Shown in pieces: positions 21,817 through 30,704 of a stretch of DNA of 64,000 bases; position 1 is the stretch's first letter; each line of letters begins with the position of its first letter. This DNA comes from Deltaproteobacteria bacterium. Lineage in GTDB: Bacteria; JADJOY01. The stretch spans positions 57,047 to 121,046 of the forward strand of contig JADJOY010000035.1 of assembly GCA_016713535.1 (NCBI GenBank), in the 5' to 3' direction. The notes under the pieces were generated by a model that worked only from the letters and a program-made list of their open reading frames with translations, searched no databases and was not told the origin of the DNA. Made by a program: the position numbers and the translations under genes.

Positions 21817-22929
21817 TCAGCCCGCCGGCGGAAGCTCGCCGTCGCCCGGGGCGCCCCCGCGAGCAGCCTCGAGGATCGCATCCGGGATCACGCGGAGCTG
21901 GCGCACGCCGACGATCGGGTTCCGTTGCCCGCCGAAGATCCGGTCCGCCACGAGGCCGACCTCGCGCCAGTCGATCGGTACCAGCCTGAGGTCGCGTTCG
22001 AGAGAATCGATGGCGCCAGACGGCGCCATGAAGTCGCCGAACAGCCGCACCGCCCCCAGGAACCGATCCTGGACCACCTGGACGGATGCCTGCAGCCATC
22101 CGCAGGCGATCGGCGTCAGCGTCGAATCCCGCCACTCGGCCTCGCCGAAAAGTTCAGCCTCGCCGTCCCACACCACCGCGGACTCGCGCTCGCCGAGTAG
22201 CGTGGCCTCGAGCGGCGAGAGGGTCCGGTCGCGGGGCTCGACCTCCTGCAGGCGGGCGTACGAACCGATGATCGCAGCTTCGATCTCACCGCGATCCACC
22301 GCGCCACCTCTCTCCGTGGCGAGCGTGGTCGTCTCCGGGTCGGGACGGTTGCCGCCATCGCCCGGATAGCCGTTCCAGTCCGCGGGCAGCACGGTGGTCG
22401 CCTCCACCGAGATCAGAGCATTGAACAAGGTCGCCCCGCCCGGTGCGACCTCGAACGACACGTAGCCGCCATGCTTGCGATCGACACTCAGGAAGTCGCG
22501 CCCGAAATAGTAGGCCCGCAGGCCGCACTTCTGGAGGCCTCCGAGCACACCGCGAACGTAGCGGTTGATCACCTTCTCGGCGCCGATCGCGCCAGACCCG
22601 GGTGGCAACCCCGACGATGGGTCACTCATGGCAAGGCTGACACTGAGCTGACCGGTCGCCATCCGCACCGCACGACCACCCGTCGAACGCACCAGCACCG
22701 GTACCGTGCCGGGCACCGCGGCGGCTAGAGCCGCTCGGCGACGCTGGAACCGGCCCAGCGCGATCGCGGAGCCGGCGATCCAGCCGAGGTGCAGGGTCGG
22801 AGGACGTGGCGCGCCCTCGCGCGGTCGCTCCATCTGCGCGAGCAGGTGGCGCTGGATGGCGAGGTCCCGCACCGGCGAGATGGCGTCCGAGCGAAGTACG
22901 TCGAGGGCGCGCATCGATCGGTCCCGCAC
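21817..22929 (-). CDS. lipoate/biotin protein ligase-like protein
   Basis: About 370 residues. GWIAGSAIALGRFQ, VRSTGGRAV (compare RRxGGGGAV of LplA) and FGRDFLSVDRKHGG (compare GRNDIxVxGRKxxG, with the catalytic Lys) place it in the BPL/LPL fold. The C-terminal 150 residues are not recognisable. Real lipoate ligases carry a clearer HD after the Gly-rich motif, so activity and substrate are uncertain. The GTG at 22929 follows the stop of the DUF2752 gene directly; ATG at 22914 is an alternative. Last gene of a five-gene minus-strand operon. Confidence 0.6.
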   Translation of the reverse strand: MRDRSMRALDVLRSDAISPVRDLAIQRHLLAQMERPREGAPRPPTLHLGWIAGSAIALGRFQRRRAALAAAVPGTVPVLVRSTGGRAVRMATGQLSVSLAMSDPSSGLPPGSGAIGAEKVINRYVRGVLGGLQKCGLRAYYFGRDFLSVDRKHGGYVSFEVAPGGATLFNALISVEATTVLPADWNGYPGDGGNRPDPETTTLATERGGAVDRGEIEAAIIGSYARLQEVEPRDRTLSPLEATLLGERESAVVWDGEAELFGEAEWRDSTLTPIACGWLQASVQVVQDRFLGAVRLFGDFMAPSGAIDSLERDLRLVPIDWREVGLVADRIFGGQRNPIVGVRQLRVIPDAILEAARGGAPGDGELPPAG

Positions 22930-23364
22930 TCACACGCCGACGTGGACCAAGTACGCCCAGTTCGCGAGCACCAGTCCGACCAGCGCCCACCGCAGTGGGC
23001 GGCGGTTCGCGCCGCGGAGCTCGATCCGTAGCGGCCGCCATCCGAACGCGACCACCCCGATGGCCCAGGGTACGTAGAGCGCGGCGAGTACCCCGAGAGC
23101 GCTGAGGAGAGGCTGGACGGCGAACGCTGCGTTCCAGTCGCCCCGGGCGAGCGCGACGGCGGCGCGGGTCGCGCCGCACGTTGGGCACGGCACACCGAAC
23201 GAGCTGTGCATCCAGCACGGTCCGACGAGCCGCCCGATTCCCGCGATCGTCGAGGTCCACGCCAGCGCGAGCGCGGCCGGAGCGGCGCACAGCAACGCAA
23301 CCTCCAGGTCGCGGGCGGCGCCTCCCGTCGGCCCGGCCGATGCGCTCTCGGCCCGAGACCCCAC
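22930..23364 (-). CDS. DUF2752 membrane protein
   Basis: 144 residues with three or four hydrophobic helices. The family signature CPTCGATRAAVALARGDW sits after the first helix (GVPCPTCGATR), as in DUF2752 proteins, whose function is unknown. GTG at 23364 begins two bases after the Yip1 gene stop; it is a separate gene even though one long open frame reads through both. The stop abuts the next gene. Confidence 0.75.
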   Translation of the reverse strand: MGSRAESASAGPTGGAARDLEVALLCAAPAALALAWTSTIAGIGRLVGPCWMHSSFGVPCPTCGATRAAVALARGDWNAAFAVQPLLSALGVLAALYVPWAIGVVAFGWRPLRIELRGANRRPLRWALVGLVLANWAYLVHVGV

Positions 23365-23366
23365 CT

Positions 23367-24219
23367 TCAAGTCCCGCTCAGCTTGCTCGCCATCCCTGCG
23401 ACGAGCGCCATGCCACCCCCGACCGTGCCGCAGCAGACGATCGCGGGGAGCAGCACGGCGATCGCGGCGCGCATCACGCTCGCCTCGTGCGCTCGCGCCA
23501 GCGCGATCACCTGCACCACCGAGCGCCACACGACGAGGACCAGACCGAGTCCCATCACCCCCGCGATGCCTGCGGCGCCGCCGCTCATGAAGGGGATCGA
23601 GAGCGCACTCGGGATCACCTGCAGGAGCGCGAACGATCCGTTCGTGTAGCAGACGGTCCGGAAGGTCGTCTCGAACCCCTGCTTGGCGCCACCCACCACC
23701 AGCATGCACACGTGGATCACGCCGGCCGCCAGGAACAGGCCGGCCACCAGCATGAGCAGCCCCGCGATGATCGAGCCCCTGCCCCACCGGCCCCGGCGCG
23801 CCGAGGCTGCTCTTGAGCCACGGCGGGAACTCGTCCCCCATGGCGTCGATCGCCGCCTGCAACTGCGGCTGGAACCCGACCTGCACGAGCGTGCCGAGGA
23901 TGGTGGCGAGGGCGCCTGGGATCAGCGCGAAGAGCAGTGGACCCTCCAGCCCACCCCCGCGACGCATCCTCTCGAAGGTGTCCGATGGGCGCAGCAGCAC
24001 CGACGCAATCGTGGTTCCGATCGCCCCCAGGTCGAAGGCCCCTTCGCGCTGCTCCCAGGCCGGTCCATCGCGGTGCTCGGCCTCGGCCACCACGGCGGCC
24101 GACGCCGGCTGGGACTCGCTCGCGATCGGCGGCGCACCGATCCCCGCGAGGTCCGCGCCGCACTCGCGACAGAACCGCACTCCCTCCACGACCTGCGCCC
24201 CACAGTGCGAACAGAACAT
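23367..24219 (-). CDS. zinc-ribbon Yip1-domain membrane protein (one frame change)
   Basis: About 284 residues. The N-terminus MFCSHCGAQVVEGVRFCREC is a zinc ribbon. After a linker comes the Yip1-like membrane domain: VLLRPSDTFERMRRGGGLE and a helix LFALIPGALATILGTLVQ. In the next frame, after a break near 23775-23786 in a G-rich run, come GLLMLVAGLFLAAGVIHV, KQGFETTFRTVCYTN and ALARAHEASVMRAA. YIP1-family proteins are multi-span membrane proteins of mostly unknown bacterial function. Cotranscribed with the sulfatase-like gene upstream and DUF2752 downstream. Confidence 0.75.
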
Positions 24220-24285
24220 CTCCCCTCCCCCCGTCGCCCCGCCCGTGCCGCCGATCGGCGGTGGAGCGAGGCGCGCGTCACGTCC

Positions 24286-25752
24286 TCACAGATACCCGAG
24301 CGCCTCGAGCCGTTTGCGAACCGCCTCGTCGATCTCGGGCTCGTCGCCGGTCTCGCGTTCACCACCCGCCTCGGCCTCCCAGGCCGTCAGCGCCTGGCGC
24401 AGCGCCAGGATCGGCGCGCGCTCGTCGCTCGAGCGATCACGCTCCTCGCGAGGATCGGCGCCGAGGTGATAGAGCTCCTCGGCCCCGTCGGACGCGCTGA
24501 TCCACTTCCAGCCGTCCGGCGACTGGACCGCACGCAGCGAGCGCCGCAACACATCGCCGCGAAAGCCGGGATACCTCGCCTCGATCGATTCCACGCGCGG
24601 CTCCGGGCCCAGGTATTCGGCGACACGCACCCGGTCCGGCGTCGACGGCGCCGCCCGCAACGAGCGGCTACCCGGTGCTCTCGGCCCTGCCGGCACGGCC
24701 ACGCCAGCCGCCTCGAGCAACGTGGGGAACACGTCGACCGTCTGCACCGGCGCATCCTCGCTCCGCCCACGCGCGCTCGCATCGTCGGGGTAGCGCACGA
24801 TCAGCGGCACCCTGAGGAGCGTGTCGTAGAGGCAGTACTGGTGATCCATGCGACCGTGATCGCCGATGTTCTCGCCGTGGTCGCTGGTCACCGCGACGAG
24901 CGTGCGCTCCTTCCAGCCGCGCTGCCGGAAGGCCGCAAAGAGCTCCTCGAGGCACTGGTCGAGGTAGAGGAGCTCGCCGTCGTAGAGGTCCTCGAGGATC
25001 CGGAAATCGGCCTCCGTCATCGGCGCACGACCGGTGAGGTGCGCCCACGGATCCTGGTTGATCGCCTTCACCCTCGCGGCGTCCACGCCCGGCGCCGTGA
25101 AGCGGTGGCGCCATGGGGCGGGCGCCAGGTACTTGAGGTGCGCCTCCATCAGGTTCACGAACAGGAAGAATGGCCGCTTGCCGTCACGCTCGGCCGCCCA
25201 GCGGCGCACCCACCGGCCGATCCGCCGCCCCCCCTTGTCGTAGCCGTCGGCCAGGAAGCGCTGGTAGACGCCGTTCGCGAGGTTGCGGAAGAAGTCGCGA
25301 CCGGTGAGCTGCGCCACCGTCTCCCGCCACTTCTGCCACTGGTCCTCGACGTGGACGCGGTGCAGATCCTGGTCCGACTGCACGAGCTGCCACACCTTGA
25401 AGAAGCGCTCGAACCCCCGCGACGTACCGAAGGTGTTCGAGATCCACGAGTTGCTCGACAGCCCCACGGTCTCGTAGCCCGCCACGCGCAGCAGCTCGGC
25501 GAGGTGGGGAACCTCCGCGTCGAGGAAGCGATGGTTCTCGTGAGCGCCGTGCTGCGAGGGCATGCGCCCGGTGAACATCGATGCGTGCGCCGGCAGCGTC
25601 CACGGCGAGGGCGACGTCGCATCCCGGTACACCGTCGCCTCGGCGAGAAAACGGTCGAGGTGCGGGGTCGTCTCACGTCCGTAGCCATACGCGCGCAGGT
25701 TGCGCGCACGCACGGTGTCCATCACGATCAGCACCAGGTTCGGTCGGTCCAT
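24286..25752 (-). CDS. sulfatase-like alkaline-phosphatase-superfamily enzyme with Thr at the nucleophile site
   Basis: 488 residues. Metal-site motifs NLVLIVMDTVRARNL and VAVTSDHGENIGDH are clear, and HLGADPREERD and the LEALGYL C-terminus match the common sulfatase architecture. The signature that should read CxPSRxxxxTG reads TLPAHASMFTG, so the formylglycine Cys is Thr and the Arg is His. Thr or Ser nucleophiles occur in related phosphotransferases and phosphodiesterases, so sulfatase activity is doubtful. No clear signal peptide is seen, suggesting a cytoplasmic location unless the start is wrong. It begins 21 bases after thiI. Confidence 0.8.
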   Translation of the reverse strand: MDRPNLVLIVMDTVRARNLRAYGYGRETTPHLDRFLAEATVYRDATSPSPWTLPAHASMFTGRMPSQHGAHENHRFLDAEVPHLAELLRVAGYETVGLSSNSWISNTFGTSRGFERFFKVWQLVQSDQDLHRVHVEDQWQKWRETVAQLTGRDFFRNLANGVYQRFLADGYDKGGRRIGRWVRRWAAERDGKRPFFLFVNLMEAHLKYLAPAPWRHRFTAPGVDAARVKAINQDPWAHLTGRAPMTEADFRILEDLYDGELLYLDQCLEELFAAFRQRGWKERTLVAVTSDHGENIGDHGRMDHQYCLYDTLLRVPLIVRYPDDASARGRSEDAPVQTVDVFPTLLEAAGVAVPAGPRAPGSRSLRAAPSTPDRVRVAEYLGPEPRVESIEARYPGFRGDVLRRSLRAVQSPDGWKWISASDGAEELYHLGADPREERDRSSDERAPILALRQALTAWEAEAGGERETGDEPEIDEAVRKRLEALGYL

Positions 25753-25773
25753 CGGTCCTCCGCATCCCCCAAG

Positions 25774-27006
25774 TCAAACGATCGCGTCTACCGCGAGCAT
25801 TGCCTCACGCGGGGCGACTGCGCCCGGCGGCTGCACCAGCCGCCGCCCGAGCCGCGCGCACGTCGCAGCCACCCACTCGTCCACCGGCCACTCCTTCTCG
25901 AGAGCGGCCAGCTCGTCGGGTCGGCTCGTGGTCGCCGGCTTGCGCGGCATCAGGAAGCTACAGCAATCACCGTGGGGCTGGATCGAGATCTCGTAGGTGC
26001 CGAGGCGCTCGGCCTCGGCCACGATCTCGTTCTTGTTCATCCCGACCAGCGGCCGCAGCACCGGCAGCTCGGCGACCGCGTCGACGGTCGCCATGTTCTG
26101 GAGCGTCTGCGACGCCACCTGCCCCACGCTCTCCCCGGTCACCAGCGCCAGCGCGCGCTCGCGCCGGGCCACCACGTTCGCGACCCGCACCATGAAGCGG
26201 CGATAGAGGATCACGCGCAGCGGCGCGGGCGCGCGCGCCACGAGCTCCTTCTGCAGCTCGGCGAACGGACACGAATAGAGCACCGAGATCCCCTGGATTC
26301 GTGCCAGCCGCTCGACGACCTCGAGCGTCTTCTCTTGCGAGGCCGCGTCGGTGAACGGATGGCTGTGGAAGTGCAGGAACACGCAGCGCGCTCCGCGCTT
26401 CATGAGCCGCCACGCCGCCACCGGCGAATCGATCCCGCCGCTCACCAGCGCGACCACCTTGCCCGCCGTGCCGACCGGCAGTCCGCCCGCGCCGCGGTGG
26501 CGATCGAGGTAGAGCAACACCTCTCGCGGGAGCACCTCGACGCGCACCCACAGCTCTGGCTTCTTGAGATCCACCGGCAGCCCGGTGCGCGCGACGATCG
26601 CGGCACCCACCAGGGCACCGATCTCCTGCGAGCTCTGGGGCACCGACTTGTATCCGCGCCGGGCCTTGACGCCGAACGAGGCCGGCATGCGCGATACCAC
26701 CGCCTCCGCCGCGGCCTCGGCGACCCGATCCAGCTCGAGACCGAAGCGCCGCGCCGGCGAGAAGCTCTCGAGACCAGGCACCCACGACAGCCGCTCCGTG
26801 ACCTCGGCCGGATCGGCGGCGGGTTCGAACGTCACCACGATCCGGCCGGGCAGGCGCCGCACCGACTTGAGCGGCAAGCCGGCGAGTGCGTGCTCGAGGT
26901 TCCCGCACAGCTTGAGCTCGAAGCTGGGCCGATTGCCTCCCTTGAGGCCGATCTCGTGGTAATGGACCAGCACGGTCCGCCACCAAGCGTCGCGAGCAAT
27001 GGACAT
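25774..27006 (-). CDS. thiI: tRNA 4-thiouridine synthetase ThiI
   Basis: 410 residues. The N-terminal ferredoxin-like and THUMP regions (VLVHYHEIGLKGGNRPSF, then FGVKARRGYKSVPQSSQEIG) are followed by the PP-loop ATPase: VVALVSGGIDSPVAAWRLMK, GESVGQVASQTLQNM and PLVGMNKNEIV. The final CCSFLMPRKPATTS is typical of ThiI. The C-terminal rhodanese domain of E. coli ThiI is absent, as in many bacteria. It makes s4U8 in tRNA and may feed thiazole synthesis. First gene of the operon; divergent from the membrane gene at 27220. Confidence 0.93.
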   Translation of the reverse strand: MSIARDAWWRTVLVHYHEIGLKGGNRPSFELKLCGNLEHALAGLPLKSVRRLPGRIVVTFEPAADPAEVTERLSWVPGLESFSPARRFGLELDRVAEAAAEAVVSRMPASFGVKARRGYKSVPQSSQEIGALVGAAIVARTGLPVDLKKPELWVRVEVLPREVLLYLDRHRGAGGLPVGTAGKVVALVSGGIDSPVAAWRLMKRGARCVFLHFHSHPFTDAASQEKTLEVVERLARIQGISVLYSCPFAELQKELVARAPAPLRVILYRRFMVRVANVVARRERALALVTGESVGQVASQTLQNMATVDAVAELPVLRPLVGMNKNEIVAEAERLGTYEISIQPHGDCCSFLMPRKPATTSRPDELAALEKEWPVDEWVAATCARLGRRLVQPPGAVAPREAMLAVDAIV

Positions 27007-27219
27007 GGAGGCGGGGCGGATCGTCGAAGAGACTCGGGACAGTGGAATGAGAGACGCCGACCAGGCTCGACGGGACCGCAGGCCGCGTGCCCCGAACCGC
27101 TCGAGCGGTATCGACGAGACGTCCCCGCGCCGACGCCGGATCTCCGTCGCCGCGGGCGCAGCGAAGGTCGAGTCTACCGACGGCGCTCCGACACGTCCAC
27201 CGACTCCACGGTCGCGGAC

Positions 27220-28440
27220 GTGCCGGTGACACCTCGCAAGCGCCCCCTGCCGTTCGCCGTCACCGATCTGGCCGTGGTCGTCGGGGGCGCGCTGTCGCTC
27301 GCGATCTTCGAGGGGCCGGTGAGCCTGCGCAAGCTCCGCGCGTGCCTCGCCGGCGTACCGTCCGACGTCTCGCTGGGAAAGCTCCTCGCCGGCCGTGTGG
27401 TGTGGGCCGCGGCGCTGGCGCCGTTGTTCCTGGTGCTGTGGCGCCTCGGTGCCCGCGAGCTCGAGCGCCGCCGCCGCCTCGATCCGCGCGTGGCGCTGAC
27501 GGCGGAGGCGCTACCGTTCGCCCCCCTGGCGGTGCTCGTCCTCGGCCTCCTGCCGGGCTGGGGCGACACGCTCCCCGAAGCCTTCAGCTTCGCGATGCTC
27601 TTCCTGTTCCTGGGCGCCGTCGCGGCGAGCACCTCGCTCAGGGTCGCGACCTGGCACTTCGCGTTCGCACGGGACACCGCGCACCGGCGGATGAACGTCT
27701 CGATCTTCGGGGCCTGTGGCGTCGGGCTGTGGCTCGCCACGGGCCTCGCGGGTCCCTTCGACGTCCAGCCGCACTGGAGCACGCTCGCGGACCGCTCGCC
27801 CTACTGGCCCAGTCACTCGTACGTCGCGCTGTGGACGGCGTGGATCCTCTGGCTCTCGCTACCCGTCCTCGCCCTCCCGGGGGAGCTCGCGCGCGCCGGC
27901 CGCATGGCGACCGCGCGCCTGCTCGCGGTCGGGCTCGGCTCGGCGGTCGTCGCCTCCGGCCTGGTCGTGGCGAGCCGCGACCGCGCCGGCTGGGACCGCC
28001 GTGCGGTGGCCGCGCGCTACGTCGCCGGTGGCGACGGCGACGCTGTCCTCGCGGGTCAGGTCTTCGCCGGCCGGGTGATCCCCGTTCCCGGCGCATCGAC
28101 CTGGACGTGGCGCTCCGCCCGCCCGGCCGGACCAGCGCCGACGCGTCTCACCGCCGAGCTGCGTTTCGCCCCGCTCCCGGAGGCGGCCTTCTGGTACCGC
28201 TCGGCGGCGCCGATCACGGTCGAAGCTCGCGTGACGAGCGACGGAGTCACGAGCACGCTCGCAACGTGGCGCCTCGATCCACGCCGCGCCCCGACCGACC
28301 GCGGCGTGCACGTGTTCGAGCGCGAGCTCGTGGCCCTTCCCGGCCGCGAGCTCGTGTTCGAAGTGCATGCCACCAGCGCGCTCCCGGAACCAGCGACGCT
28401 GCCGATCCTCGCGGCCGTGACGGTCAGCCCGGCGGGCTGA
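27220..28440 (+). CDS. polytopic membrane protein of unknown function
   Basis: About 406 residues from the GTG at 27220. The first 250 residues hold six or so transmembrane helices, for example AVTDLAVVVGGALSLAIF and MLFLFLGAVAAS. The remainder is a predicted extracytoplasmic beta-rich domain (FAPLPEAAFWYRSAAPITVE, LATWRLDPRRAPTDRG). No family is recognised. Its 3' end overlaps the convergent PEP-utilising gene by 17 bases. Upstream reading frame continuing to 23.7 kb is only the antisense of thiI and its operon. Confidence 0.6.
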   Translation: MPVTPRKRPLPFAVTDLAVVVGGALSLAIFEGPVSLRKLRACLAGVPSDVSLGKLLAGRVVWAAALAPLFLVLWRLGARELERRRRLDPRVALTAEALPFAPLAVLVLGLLPGWGDTLPEAFSFAMLFLFLGAVAASTSLRVATWHFAFARDTAHRRMNVSIFGACGVGLWLATGLAGPFDVQPHWSTLADRSPYWPSHSYVALWTAWILWLSLPVLALPGELARAGRMATARLLAVGLGSAVVASGLVVASRDRAGWDRRAVAARYVAGGDGDAVLAGQVFAGRVIPVPGASTWTWRSARPAGPAPTRLTAELRFAPLPEAAFWYRSAAPITVEARVTSDGVTSTLATWRLDPRRAPTDRGVHVFERELVALPGRELVFEVHATSALPEPATLPILAAVTVSPAG

Positions 28441-30676
28441 CCGCGCGAGCGACCTCGGCGCGATCGAGGAGACGCACCTCGCCGCGACATCCATCCACCT
28501 CGACCCACCCGCCGGCTGCGAGCACCCGCGCTGCGTCGGCGACCCCATCACCGCGGGCAAACCGAGCTCGCGCGCCACGATCGCGAGGTGGCTGAGCAAC
28601 CCGCCCCGCTCGCACACCAGCGCAGCGACCGAGCCCAGACTTCCTGCGTGCGCCGGGTTGGCATCGTCGAGCACCAGGACCCTCGCCTCGGGGCCGGTGT
28701 GACCCGTCATCGAGGCGCGCCCTGGACCGATCGCGCGACCACGCGCCACGCCAGCACTCGTCGCGACACCGCGAAGCACGCGCGCTCCCGGATCGACCGG
28801 ACCACGGTGCGTCTCCGGCGCGCCGACCACGGCCCGCGCCGGGCTCGAGGCGTCAGCCCCGAAGGCGCGCCGCCTGCGCTCGAGCACGGGGCGCACGTCC
28901 GTCGCGGCCTCGAGGAGCGCGCGCCATTCGGGCAGCGTCAGCAGGAACACGTCCTCGCGCGAGGCGAGTGCGTCGCGCACGACGAGCTCGTCACCGATCA
29001 CCAGCAGCGACGCGCGGAGCGCGCCGAGCCCGCGCGTCGCGCGCTCACGCGCGGCGACCCGCCTCCGGATCGCGAACCTGCCCAGCGCGGCGACGACGCC
29101 CACCCACCATTCGAGGGGATCCAGCCACATGAGGATCGAGCCCGCCGAACGGGCGTCGGGCGACGGGCGCCGCGGAGGTCGCCGAGGGAAGCCCCCCTCA
29201 CCGGCCATGACCCGGAGCACGTGCGGACCGTCGCTCAGGCGCGCGCCCGCGAGCGTGCGCTCGCCCGGGCCGCGGTGACCGTGCGCGGCTAGGAATGCAC
29301 GCAGCGCGGCGCAACGCCGCTCGCCGTCGGGCAGGACCTGGAGTCTCTCCTCGACGGACTTCCAGGATTCGAGTCCGGTCAGCTCCGCGAGCGGTAGCTC
29401 CGCGCTCAGCGCCGCGAGGTCCGCGGCGATCCCCTCGAGGGCGCGCACCTCGGGCGCTTGGATGCGCGCGAGCAGGTCGTCGCGCCGCTCACGGTCAGCG
29501 ACCAGCGCCTCGATCCAGCGCAGCGAACGCAGCGCCAGCGCCGACCACGCGTGCATCGGCGCCAGCGCTTCCCGACACACTCGCCTCGCCCGAGCCACGG
29601 CTTCGTGGGGGCCTCGCGGCGCGGCTGCGTTGACCACTCCGGCCCGCCCGACGTCGAACGGCACCAGATCTCGTAGCAAGACACCGACACCGAGGGCGAT
29701 TCGCGCACGTCGTGGCACGCCGTCGCGCGCCGCGCCGGTCGCGCGCGCGCCCCCCCGCGCGGACTCGAACGACACGTAGGGCCGGTGCGCGATGAACCGC
29801 ACGTCGTCCGGGGAACCGCGCGCGAGGAGCAGCCGATCCCAGCCCCACGCGGCTTCGGTGATCTCCTGCTCGAGCGGCGAGACCGGATCCCGGCGAGGTC
29901 GACCCCGCGCCGGCCAGCCACACGTCGGTCCAGTCGGCTCGCGCGATCGGCTCGCAACGGCTGACCTCGAGCGAGCCCTCGGCGGTCACGCCGCAGAAGA
30001 GCCGCGCCGCGCCCACCCCGCCGGCTTCGGCGCGATCGAGGAGCGCAAAGCACGCCGGGAGTGGCAGCTCGCTCGCGGCGCTCTCCGCGTCGGGACCGAT
30101 CGCGCGAGCGGTGACCCGATCCAGGTCGGCCCCGCGCGTCCCGCCCAGCCACTCGATGCGCGCGAGGCAGACCGGGCCACCGCGTGGGTGCCGGGTGAGG
30201 AGCTCGAAGCTTCGGCCGGCCGAGCTCCACGCCGGGTCGGCGCGCACCACGGGGGCGCCACGCACGACGATCTGCGGTACCACGCGCGCGCCCGCTCGCG
30301 TGAGGCGCATCAACGCGATCGCCTCAGCGCCGGCCCAGTCGCGGTCGCGCTCCGCCAGGTCGGCGATCCGGACCCGCCCCCGGCCCCGGCGGATCGCCCG
30401 CGCGAGCAGCTCCCCTGCGGCCCGAAGCACCAGCGCGCCGCCGACGGCGTAGCCGATGAGCGCAAGACGGTTGAACGGATAGAGCCCGGTCACGAGCCAG
30501 AGCGCGAACAACACGCTCGCGCCGGCCCACACCACCACCGCAGCGATCAGCCCGAACGTCAGGACGTAGGTGCTGCCGACCAGGAACCCGAGGAACGCGG
30601 GCACCACGAAGTTCCACGCCAGCGGCACCAGCGGTGGTCCGCCGGCGAGGAGCTCGTAGCCCTCGACCGGGCTCAT
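28424..30676 (-). CDS. PEP-utilising (swivelling His-domain) protein with membrane N-terminus (frame changes)
   Basis: About 750 residues. The N-terminal 100 residues hold three transmembrane helices (FVVPAFLGFLVGSTYVLTF, AGASVLFALWLVTGLYPF). The middle resembles the regulatory part of PEP synthase-like proteins. The C-terminus carries the mobile-domain motif CERGGLLSHLAIVARELG with the phosphohistidine, then PAVMGVADAARVLAAGG. No PEP/pyruvate TIM barrel is present. Frame changes lie near 29885-29915 and near 28555 (a shortened G run). The gene follows the B12 radical-SAM gene by 28 bases. The membrane fusion makes classical PEP synthase unlikely; phosphotransfer to another substrate is a guess. 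Confidence 0.65.
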
Positions 30677-30704
30677 CGGTGAAGCCCGCGCGCGCGCGCC
30701 GCGC

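Noticed and set aside
23683-27219. Very long open frame on the plus strand (part of a 1585-codon frame)
   Set aside because: It is antisense to thiI and the sulfatase-like and Yip1 genes, with Arg/Pro/His-rich low-complexity sequence typical of high-GC shadows. Only the part from 27220 onward looks like protein.
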